This document shows positions 1 to 5,785 of a stretch of 5,900 nucleotides of DNA, in pieces. This stretch comes from an uncultured Actinomycetes bacterium. Its GTDB lineage: Bacteria > Actinomycetota > Actinomycetes > Nanopelagicales > Nanopelagicaceae. The notes beneath the pieces were generated by a model. The model saw only the letters and a program-made list of their open reading frames with translations. It did no database searches and was not told the origin of the DNA. Numbering within the stretch: position 1 is the stretch's first letter; each line of letters begins with the position of its first letter. Position numbers and translations under genes: made by a program. The stretch is taken from contig CAITID010000103.1 in the NCBI GenBank assembly GCA_903892335.1, forward strand, positions 1-5,900, in the 5' to 3' direction.

Positions 1-42
1 ACTAACCTAGTAATCAAGATCCAGAAGAAGGTAAAGGCATAA
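1..42 (+). CDS. 3' end of an upstream gene (last 13 codons, product unknown)
   Basis: Reading from base 1, the first frame is open for 13 codons (TNLVIKIQKKVKA) and stops at TAA 40-42. The other two + frames stop within the first nine bases. The basic, lysine-rich tail looks like an ordinary protein C-terminus, and a strong intrinsic terminator pointing the same way begins 32 bases after the stop, as expected at the end of a transcription unit. The fragment is too short to identify. It could be chance read-through of non-coding sequence, so confidence rests mainly on the terminator context. Confidence 0.5.
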   Translation, partial: TNLVIKIQKKVKA

Positions 43-74
43 TCTGCCCCCTTTGATCTGATAAAGATCTAGAA

Positions 75-119
75 CCGAAACCCGGTTCCCACTTCGGTGG
101 GGGCCGGGTTTCGGCTTTT
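75..119 (+). terminator. Intrinsic terminator with UUCG tetraloop
   Basis: Bases 75-85 (CCGAAACCCGG) pair perfectly with 104-114 (CCGGGTTTCGG). The helix continues through two U-G wobbles (86-103 and 87-102) and five further pairs (88-92 with 97-101). It is closed by TTCG at 93-96 flanked by C92 and G97, the very stable cUUCGg tetraloop. This makes an 18-pair stem followed by CTTTT at 115-119. The T tract lies only on the + side, so it should end transcription from the gene finishing at 42 and insulate the polysaccharide unit that starts at 147. Confidence 0.9.
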
Positions 120-134
120 CAGTAGATGGATTAG

Positions 135-140
135 TACTAT
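135..140 (+). promoter_or_regulatory. Probable -10 element for a leaderless transcript
   Basis: TACTAT matches the actinobacterial TANNNT -10 pattern. Its last base is six bases before the ATG at 147, so if A147 is the first transcribed base the hexamer sits at -12 to -7. No Shine-Dalgarno-like sequence lies within 15 bases of the ATG. Any -35 region would fall inside the terminator stem, and none is convincing. The placement is seen directly; the leaderless transcript is inferred. Confidence 0.5.
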
Positions 141-146
141 TGCCAC

Positions 147-1811
147 ATGCTAAAAAACGAGCTTTCTGACTTTGTTTTTAAATTAGTTTCCTACGGTCTT
201 TTTTTCGTAACTCTAATAATTGCTCCGAACCTAGCCATGGACCCGATCAATGCTCCAAAAATGTTGGCATTACTTCCGATTGGTTTAACTGCCGGAGGGC
301 TTGTACTACTGAATTTATTTAAGAAGCCCAGAAGGAAATTGCCGCTAACTTACGTCGCAGTAATTCTCTTTATCACTGTTTCACTCTTGGTTTTCTTTTT
401 TTCTGGAGCTCCATATACCCAGCAACTATTTGGCGTTACTGGCAGAAATACAGGACTTCTAAGCTACATCGCACTCAGCTTATTTTTACTTGCCGCCTAT
501 GAAGTTGCCAGTACAAAGAATTTAATGAAAACTCCCCGTCTAGTTCTTCTTGTAGCGGGGTTCTCAATTTTTTACGGCTTCCTTCAAAGTCTAAATATTG
601 ATTTTTTCGATTGGTCTAACCCATACAATCGCGTTTTTGGATTCTTAGGTAACCCAAACTTCCAATCATCTCTTGTCGGCATGTTTGTAGCATTTGTAAT
701 AGCCCTTGGACTTGGAACTAAGAAGATTTCTAAGATTACCTTTCTCTATGTTGCATATATTGTGCTTGGATTTTTCGTTATTTATCAAACACACTCCCAA
801 CAAGGATTTCTTGTGGTTGCAGCGGGAGTGGTTATTCCTGGTTTTATGTATTTGAGGGCCAGTGGACGAAAGATTCTAGTAGGCTCATATCTTTCTCTAT
901 TGTTCCCGGCAACACTTATGACCATTCTTGGAATGTTAAAGATTGGCCCTTTGGCTTCAGTTCTCTATAAAGAATCTGTTACATACCGTGGCGACTATTG
1001 GGCAGCCGGATTAAAGATGGCGACTCAGAACCCCGTATTTGGTGTCGGCTTTGATAGCTATGGCCAGTGGTATCGCCGTGCACGTTCTGTTGAAGCAACT
1101 TTAAGGCGGGGCCCAGAATTCACTAGTAATGCAGCACACAATGTCTACATCGATATATTCTCAAATGGTGGGGTTATATTGCTAGCGAGCTATTTAACAT
1201 TTACTTGTCTAACACTTGCTGCGATATTTAAGATAGTTAAAAACCAAACAAAATATGATCCGATAGTTGCAGCAGTTATAGGTATTTGGGTCGCGTATCA
1301 GGCCCAGTCGATAATAAGCATCAATCAACTTGGATTAGCGATATGGGGTTGGGTCATTAGTGGTCTAATCATTGGATATGCCTTTAACTCTAAAAATGAG
1401 AATGAACCCCAAGGGCCTAAAGCAGTGAAAAAGAGTTCAATTTCTGCAGAGATTTTGATGAAGTCAATAGGACTATTTCTGGTTGGGATTTTTCTTGTGC
1501 TACCAACTTTTATAGGTTCGGTAAATTACAAAAATGCTCTAGAGTCCAGCAATCAGCAAACCATCACAGATGCCGCTTATAAGTTCCCAATGGAAGTCAG
1601 TCGGATGGGTGAGATTGCAATTCTCCTTAGCCAAAACCAACTTGATAAGGATGCTCTACAAATAGCAAAGGATCTAACAGCTAAATTTCCGGACTCGTAT
1701 GAAGGCTGGAGATTGATTAACTCACTTTCCACATCCACCCCTTCAGAGAAGAAGAAAGCGATGATAGAGATGAAGCGCTTAGATCCAAATAATCCGGATT
1801 TGAAAAAGTAA
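147..1811 (+). CDS. O-antigen ligase / Wzy-like polysaccharide polymerase, membrane protein
   Basis: A 554-residue protein with about 12-13 hydrophobic segments between residues 11 and 456, and a soluble tail of about 98 residues. It fits the O-antigen ligase/polymerase family (Wzy_C type). Family-like elements are RVFGFLGNPN (162-171), THSQQG (215-220), a large extracytoplasmic loop of about 75 residues (263-337) with R281 and GVGFDSY (299-305), and the AHN motif with H331-N332. Such proteins join lipid-linked glycans or transfer them to an acceptor on the outer face of the membrane. The tail (about 485-550) has amphipathic helices resembling TPR units and ends in the TPR-like phrase RLDPNNPDL. 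An in-frame TAG at 132-134, with no start codon between, makes ATG 147 the most upstream possible start. It is probably co-transcribed with the dehydrogenase 17 bases downstream. Polymerase and ligase cannot be told apart from sequence. Confidence 0.85.
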   Translation: MLKNELSDFVFKLVSYGLFFVTLIIAPNLAMDPINAPKMLALLPIGLTAGGLVLLNLFKKPRRKLPLTYVAVILFITVSLLVFFFSGAPYTQQLFGVTGRNTGLLSYIALSLFLLAAYEVASTKNLMKTPRLVLLVAGFSIFYGFLQSLNIDFFDWSNPYNRVFGFLGNPNFQSSLVGMFVAFVIALGLGTKKISKITFLYVAYIVLGFFVIYQTHSQQGFLVVAAGVVIPGFMYLRASGRKILVGSYLSLLFPATLMTILGMLKIGPLASVLYKESVTYRGDYWAAGLKMATQNPVFGVGFDSYGQWYRRARSVEATLRRGPEFTSNAAHNVYIDIFSNGGVILLASYLTFTCLTLAAIFKIVKNQTKYDPIVAAVIGIWVAYQAQSIISINQLGLAIWGWVISGLIIGYAFNSKNENEPQGPKAVKKSSISAEILMKSIGLFLVGIFLVLPTFIGSVNYKNALESSNQQTITDAAYKFPMEVSRMGEIAILLSQNQLDKDALQIAKDLTAKFPDSYEGWRLINSLSTSTPSEKKKAMIEMKRLDPNNPDLKK

Positions 1812-1812
1812 A

Positions 1813-1824
1813 AAGGGTACCCTT
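1813..1824. repeat. 12-bp perfect palindrome between two genes
   Basis: AAGGGTACCCTT equals its own reverse complement and occupies most of the 17-base gap between the ligase stop (1809-1811) and the dehydrogenase ATG (1829). It contains GGG (1815-1817), a weak ribosome-binding candidate 11 bases before the ATG, and TACCCT (1818-1823), a TANNNT-like hexamer. It has no loop, so it is a poor RNA hairpin. It could be a small operator or chance. Confidence 0.35.
1818..1823 (+). promoter_or_regulatory. Possible weak internal -10 element
   Basis: TACCCT fits TANNNT and ends five bases before the dehydrogenase ATG, so a transcript could start at or near A1829 without a leader. The match to TATAAT is only three of six positions, and a TANNNT match at a permissive spacing is common by chance. 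Co-transcription from the promoter before 147 is the simpler explanation. Confidence 0.2.
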
Positions 1825-1828
1825 CAGC

Positions 1829-3019
1829 ATGCGCGTATCAATAATTGGTCAAGGGTACGTGGGCTTAACAATTGCCGTGGGTGCGGCATCTGCCGGACAT
1901 CAAGTAATTGGTTTTGATATAAATGCTAGTCTGGTTAGTAACTTAAATTCTGGCATTTCACATATTGAAGGCATTTCCAACGATGAAATTAATAAATTTC
2001 TTGGGAATGGGATGTTTCAAGCAACAGATGATCCAGCAAAATTAGATACATCTGATGTAATTGTGATTGCAGTTCCAACTCCATTAACTGAAGATAGGCA
2101 ACCAGATCTTTCTTTTGTCCATGCAGCAGCAGATCTCATTCAGCGTTGCGTGAAAAAGCCAGTTTTGGTTGTAAATGAATCCACCTCTTATCCGGGTACT
2201 TTGCGCAAAGAGATAGCAGCGCGTATTTCTACTGTGAGTCACTTGTATGCCGCTTCACCGGAACGTGTGGATCCTGGTAATTCACAGTGGGGCACAAAGA
2301 GCACTCCACGCTTAATTGGTGGATTAACACCTGAAGCAGTTGCTAAAGCTAAAGAGTTTTATTCTACTTTCTGTGACAGCGTTATTGAAGTCTCTTCCCC
2401 GGAGGTGGCAGAAGCCGCCAAGTTATTTGAAAACACTTTCCGACAGGTAAATATCGCTTTGGTAAATGAGTTTGTTCAGATTGCTCAAGAGTTAGGTATT
2501 TCAGGACGTGAAGTATTAGATGCCGCTGCTACAAAGCCATATGGCTTTATGGAGTTCAATCCTGGTCCAGGCGTGGGAGGACATTGCATTCCTGTAGACC
2601 CAACGTATTTGGCACATGTTGCTAATCAGGTTGGCGTGCCAGCGACATTCATTAAGAGAGCAAATGAAGTGAATCTTGCTATGCCGGCATATGTTGTGAA
2701 GAGAGTGATTGCTGGTGTTGGTGGATCTGTTAAAGGTAAATCAGTAGTTGTAGTTGGAGTTTCATACAAAGCAAATGTTGCAGACACAAGAGAGACCCCT
2801 GCAGCATCAATTATTGATCTACTGCGCCAAGCTGGTGCAACTGTTAACTGGCACGACCCACTTGTGGCTAGCTGGCGCGGGGAAGAAAGCTCTGCTTTAG
2901 GCGCATCTGATGTGGCAGTAGTTGTGACCAAGCATGATGTGGTCTCAGTTGCTGATATTGAGAAATCTTCTTATGTTTTTGACTGCACAGGCTCAATTGC
3001 TGGAGCTGATGGGATTTAA
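1829..3019 (+). CDS. UDP-sugar 6-dehydrogenase (UDP-glucose / UDP-HexNAc dehydrogenase family)
   Basis: A 396-residue cytoplasmic enzyme of the UDP-glucose/GDP-mannose dehydrogenase family, which oxidises the C6 alcohol of a UDP-sugar to the acid with two NAD+. The N-terminal Rossmann fold shows GQGYVG (7-12) and acidic D30 after the second strand. AVPTPL is at 81-86 and NESTSYPGT at 116-124. Central-domain K198 and N202 lie in AKLFEN, and catalytic C253 lies in GVGGHCIPVDP (248-258). The C-terminal domain has GVSYKANVADTRETPA (310-325) with R321. All catalytic elements are present, though the protein is a little shorter than many relatives. SPERVDPGN (143-151) resembles UDP-N-acetylhexosamine dehydrogenases (WbpA, TviB, WecC) more than the NPEFLREG form usual in UDP-glucose enzymes, so the substrate is uncertain. 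Its stop overlaps that of the convergent SDR gene. Confidence 0.9.
   Translation: MRVSIIGQGYVGLTIAVGAASAGHQVIGFDINASLVSNLNSGISHIEGISNDEINKFLGNGMFQATDDPAKLDTSDVIVIAVPTPLTEDRQPDLSFVHAAADLIQRCVKKPVLVVNESTSYPGTLRKEIAARISTVSHLYAASPERVDPGNSQWGTKSTPRLIGGLTPEAVAKAKEFYSTFCDSVIEVSSPEVAEAAKLFENTFRQVNIALVNEFVQIAQELGISGREVLDAAATKPYGFMEFNPGPGVGGHCIPVDPTYLAHVANQVGVPATFIKRANEVNLAMPAYVVKRVIAGVGGSVKGKSVVVVGVSYKANVADTRETPAASIIDLLRQAGATVNWHDPLVASWRGEESSALGASDVAVVVTKHDVVSVADIEKSSYVFDCTGSIAGADGI
3016..3019. other. Overlapping convergent stop codons (TTAA)
   Basis: The dehydrogenase stop is TAA at 3017-3019 on +. The SDR gene stop is TAA at 3018-3016 on -. Both lie within TTAA, itself inside the palindrome ATTTAAAT (3014-3021). 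There is no intergenic space and no convincing terminator hairpin with a T tract for either unit nearby. Confidence 0.95.
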
Positions 3020-3960
3020 ATTCCTGCAATATCTTTAATTATTGTTTCCAAATCCTTTGTAGGAGCCCAACCGATAGCCTGCTTAATCTTAGAAATATCT
3101 GGCACACGGCGCTGGATGTCTTCAAAACCTGCTGGGTAGGCATCTACGTATGAGGTGTAAGTAATTACTGATTGTGACTTTGTTGTACTAATTACCTTCT
3201 CCGCCAAAGCTGTAATATTTATTTCTCCGCTGCCACCCACATTAAAGACTTCACCGATCGTTGCATCAGCTGCTGCGATTGCGGCAATTGCTTGCACGGC
3301 GTCATCAACATGGCAAAAAACTCGGGATTGCGTGCCATCACCGTAGATAGTCAGAGCTTGGTTTTTAAGTGCAGCTTGGACAAAGCGTGGAACAACCATT
3401 CCATAACGACCAGTTTGGCGTGGTCCAACGGTATTAAACAAACGCACTGTTGTAACAGGAAGCTTGCTTTGGGCATGTAAGGCAGTTGCCATTGCCTCTT
3501 CTATCGCTTTTGCATCGCTGTAAGTCCAACGAATCTTTTGTGGTGCACCTACAACACGATCATCAACCTCACTTAAAGGCTGCTTAGGGTTTTTGCCATA
3601 GATCTCAGATGTGCTGGCGATGATGATGCGCTTGTTGAATTTGGCTGCAGCGTTTAATACAACCTCACTGCCAGTGATATTGGTGGACATTGATTCAAGA
3701 GGTGATTCAAGGATTGTGTTAACGCCAAGGGCGGCGGCCATATGTAGGACTACATCTGCCTCTTGAGTGAGTTTTTCAACGAGATCAATGTTTCTGATGT
3801 CGCCATCTTGAGTTGTGATTTTTCCTGCCAAGTGAGCAATGTTCTCTTTAGATCCTGTTGAGAAATTATCCAGAGTAGTTACGTGATCACCTTTGGCCAC
3901 ATAGTGGTCAGCTAAATGTGAACCAATAAAGCCTGCTCCACCAGTGATGAGAACGCGCAT
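3016..3960 (-). CDS. NAD-dependent nucleotide-sugar epimerase/dehydratase/decarboxylase (extended SDR)
   Basis: A 314-residue extended short-chain dehydrogenase/reductase, which binds NAD and a nucleotide sugar in the cytoplasm. It shows GGAGFIG (7-13), DN at 31-32 after the second strand, GDIR (53-56), HMAAALG (73-79), STSEIYG (116-122), and the catalytic pair Y147 and K151 in YSDAK. Substrate-side motifs are RLFNTVGPRQTGRYGMVVP (173-191) and YGDGTQSRVF (206-215), then QRRVPDIS (283-290). The TSE triad (117-119) and RRVPDI recall UDP-glucuronate decarboxylases (UXS, ArnA C-terminal domain), whereas the AALGV region is more like 4-epimerases. The reaction is therefore left open: UDP-uronate decarboxylation or C4 epimerisation. 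It is the last gene of the - strand unit, nine bases after the glycosyltransferase stop, with no clear Shine-Dalgarno sequence. Neighbouring a UDP-sugar dehydrogenase suggests a shared pathway. Confidence 0.88.
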   Translation of the reverse strand: MRVLITGGAGFIGSHLADHYVAKGDHVTTLDNFSTGSKENIAHLAGKITTQDGDIRNIDLVEKLTQEADVVLHMAAALGVNTILESPLESMSTNITGSEVVLNAAAKFNKRIIIASTSEIYGKNPKQPLSEVDDRVVGAPQKIRWTYSDAKAIEEAMATALHAQSKLPVTTVRLFNTVGPRQTGRYGMVVPRFVQAALKNQALTIYGDGTQSRVFCHVDDAVQAIAAIAAADATIGEVFNVGGSGEINITALAEKVISTTKSQSVITYTSYVDAYPAGFEDIQRRVPDISKIKQAIGWAPTKDLETIIKDIAGI

Positions 3961-3966
3961 GGGTGA

Positions 3967-3972
3967 AGCCTA
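3967..3972 (-). promoter_or_regulatory. Possible weak internal -10 element
   Basis: On the - strand, TAGGCT begins with the glycosyltransferase stop codon TAG and ends six bases before the SDR gene ATG, the spacing expected for a leaderless start at A3960. It matches only the TANNNT skeleton. The nine-base gap between the genes contains no Shine-Dalgarno sequence, which leaves translational coupling or a leaderless start as options. Confidence 0.2.
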
Positions 3973-5058
3973 ATTCACAATCGAGTGATAGAGGCTCACG
4001 TGAGCGTGAACCATTTGATCTATAGAAAAGAGTGCTCTAGCTCGCGATGTTGCTAGTGCACTCATCTGTGTGCGCTTTTGGGTATCAATGATTAATGTGT
4101 TAAGCGCTGCTGCAATTGAGCCTGCGTTCTTATTAGTTACTAAGCCTGTTTCACGGTTAGCAATGACTTCAGATACACCGCCCACATCACTTGCCACCAC
4201 TGGCTTGCCTGCTAATTGGGCCTCAATTAAAGCAATAGGCATTCCTTCATTTTCACTAGTCGAAAAGATTAAATCTGATGCCCCAAATAGATCTTCGGCT
4301 TTAGCCCAACCAATAACACTGACATTGGAAGGCGCAGCCCCCTTAACTTCTTCTAGTAAATCCCCACCACCAGCCATCACAAAGTGAGCTGAAGGTATTG
4401 CGCGCGCTACTTCTAGTGCACGCATTGGATTCTTTACTCCAGTAACACGGGCAATCCACCCGATTATTGGGCGGCCGTCATCGGTAATACCTAGGTTTTG
4501 CAACGCATCTGTTCGCGGGGTAATGCTTAATTCTTTTACACCGGGTGCAATGTTTATATATTGCTCTTTAACACCAACACTTAATTCAACTAATTCATCT
4601 GCCACACGCTGACCCACGCTGACCAGTTTAGTAGTTTTCTTAGCAAGTCTTTTCTCTATTGCAGTAATAACTCTTGATTTGAAGCCTGAAAACTCAGGGT
4701 CATCGAGTAAGTGACCGTGGAAAGTATGAACTACTGGAACTTGTTGTTTGTGCACTCGAGTAATTAAGCCTGCTTTAAAGGTATGCGAATGGATGATGTC
4801 AGGCTTGAACTCATCAATAATCTTTTGCAGTTCTCTGTGAGCTAAATGATCCTTAATCGGATTAATGGCACGACCCAAAGATTTAATGCGCAGTAACTTG
4901 ATAGTGACTGCACTTGGATCTTCTAGTTCCGCGCCTTGCACATAACCAGTTGCAACAAGGGTTTCTATGCCGTGTTTAGGTAGCTCGTTGGCAAGTTGGG
5001 TGATGTAGCGGGCGGTACCACCAACGTTGAGACGGGCAATGACATGCAAAACTCGCAT
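3970..5058 (-). CDS. Glycosyltransferase family 4 (GT-B fold, retaining)
   Basis: A 362-residue protein with the two-domain GT-B layout of family 4. The N-terminal acceptor half begins MRVLHVIARLNVGG with the glycine loop at 13-14, followed by PDIIHSHT (86-93) and HTFHGH (111-116). The C-terminal donor half has GWIARVTGVKN (200-210), where R204 and K209 are the expected phosphate-binding residues. The EX7E motif is E271 to E279 in ENEGMPIALIEA, followed by GKPVVASDVGG (284-294). There is no signal peptide or membrane helix, so it should work on the cytoplasmic face, adding a sugar from a nucleotide donor to a lipid-linked glycan. The ATG follows the ABC ATPase stop by one base (TAACATG), which implies translational coupling. 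Donor and linkage are not predictable from sequence. Confidence 0.9.
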   Translation of the reverse strand: MRVLHVIARLNVGGTARYITQLANELPKHGIETLVATGYVQGAELEDPSAVTIKLLRIKSLGRAINPIKDHLAHRELQKIIDEFKPDIIHSHTFKAGLITRVHKQQVPVVHTFHGHLLDDPEFSGFKSRVITAIEKRLAKKTTKLVSVGQRVADELVELSVGVKEQYINIAPGVKELSITPRTDALQNLGITDDGRPIIGWIARVTGVKNPMRALEVARAIPSAHFVMAGGGDLLEEVKGAAPSNVSVIGWAKAEDLFGASDLIFSTSENEGMPIALIEAQLAGKPVVASDVGGVSEVIANRETGLVTNKNAGSIAAALNTLIIDTQKRTQMSALATSRARALFSIDQMVHAHVSLYHSIVN

Positions 5059-5059
5059 G

Positions 5060-5785
5060 TTAGTTAGCTTCGTATGCGTCTACGACGTCGCTGGCTTTGC
5101 CAATCATTTTCACGTGCCCGTTTTCTAACCAGATGGCACGGGTCGCTAACTCTCGAACTGCACTCATGTCATGTGAAACAAGAATAACTGCTGCCCCGCT
5201 ATTGATTAGCTCATGCATGCGTTTTTTAGATTTCTCCTGAAAATCGGCATCTCCCACAGAAAGGACTTCATCTACTAATAAAACCTCTGCACGCTCATCA
5301 GTTGCTGTTGCAAAAGCTAGACGGGCAACCATTCCAGAAGAGAAGGTGCGTAGAGGGAAATCCATGTGGTCTGTGACCCCAGCCCATTCACCAATAGCTG
5401 GCGTGCGCTCCTTAACGCTCTTTATATTGCGGCCCATAAGAGCGGAATAAAAGAGTACGTTTTCAGCACCAGTCATTTCAGGGTGGAAGCCTGCACCAAG
5501 TTCAATCATGGGTGCGATCTTGCCGCTTACCTTTGATGAGCCTTTAGTTGGGGGTAGAACTCCTGCAAGAACTTTAAGAAGAGTTGATTTACCGGCACCG
5601 TTTTGTCCAAGGATTGCAACTACTTCACCTTCATCAACAGTAAAGGAAATATCTTGCAAGGCAACGTAGTCAACTATGCGGGCCTTGCTTTTAATGGTAT
5701 CGCGGAACAATTCTTTCAATGAACCTGATTTGTTCATTAGAACGCGATAAGTTACATTTACGTTTCTGACATCAATTACGGCCAT
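5060..5785 (-). CDS. Polysaccharide ABC exporter ATP-binding protein (Wzt/TagH/KpsT type)
   Basis: A 241-residue ABC ATPase of the polysaccharide-export subfamily. It shows Walker A GQNGAGKST (60-68, K66), the subfamily-typical ELGAGFHPEMTGAEN (95-109), signature FSSGM (148-152), Walker B VLLVDE (168-173, D172 and E173), the SVGD D-loop (176-179) and switch H205 in VSHD. All ATPase elements are intact. With the permease encoded just upstream it would power export of a lipid-linked glycan; mycobacterial Rv3781/Rv3783 galactan export is a known actinobacterial parallel. It ends soon after the nucleotide-binding domain and lacks the C-terminal carbohydrate-binding domain of long Wzt proteins such as E. 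coli O9a, so substrate recognition probably does not depend on a chain-end cap. Its ATG shares one base with the permease stop (TAATG). A G-rich GGTGG at 5800-5796 may serve as a ribosome site. Confidence 0.93.
   Translation of the reverse strand: MAVIDVRNVNVTYRVLMNKSGSLKELFRDTIKSKARIVDYVALQDISFTVDEGEVVAILGQNGAGKSTLLKVLAGVLPPTKGSSKVSGKIAPMIELGAGFHPEMTGAENVLFYSALMGRNIKSVKERTPAIGEWAGVTDHMDFPLRTFSSGMVARLAFATATDERAEVLLVDEVLSVGDADFQEKSKKRMHELINSGAAVILVSHDMSAVRELATRAIWLENGHVKMIGKASDVVDAYEAN

Noticed and set aside
199..402. Seven-T runs at 199-205 and 396-402 as possible phase-variation tracts
   Set aside because: They encode phenylalanine-rich membrane helices in an AT-rich gene and are shorter than typical slippage tracts. 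The frame is intact.
534..560. Hairpin CCCCG...CGGGG with a nearby T-rich stretch inside the ligase gene
   Set aside because: The stem is only 5+3 pairs with a bulge and a ten-base loop, and the T run begins several bases later. It is probably a chance result of membrane-helix codons, not an internal terminator.
2626..2931. Open frame of 101 codons on the - strand inside the dehydrogenase gene
   Set aside because: It is antisense to a fully conserved catalytic and C-terminal region, is low-complexity and Thr/Ala-rich, has no start context, and is explained by the codon pattern of the real gene.
3026..3043. CAATA...TATTG inverted repeat near the convergent junction as a terminator
   Set aside because: It has only five A/T-rich pairs and an eight-base loop, and it lies within the SDR coding sequence. 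It is too weak to stop transcription on either strand.
3250..3300. Repetitive GC-rich stretch in the SDR gene as a possible repeat array
   Set aside because: It is simply consecutive Ala/Ile codons (AIAAIAAADA), without regular units or spacers.
3292..3480. Open frame of 62 codons on the + strand inside the SDR gene
   Set aside because: It is antisense to conserved SDR motifs, shows no recognisable domain and has no promoter or ribosome site of its own.
4070..4387. Open frame of 105 codons on the + strand inside the glycosyltransferase gene
   Set aside because: It is antisense to the conserved donor-binding domain including the EX7E motif. The composition looks like a reverse-complement shadow.
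5457..5501. Absence of a classical glutamine Q-loop in the ABC ATPase (ELGAGFHPEMTG instead)
   Set aside because: This form is typical of the Wzt/TagH/KpsT subfamily and is not evidence of inactivation.
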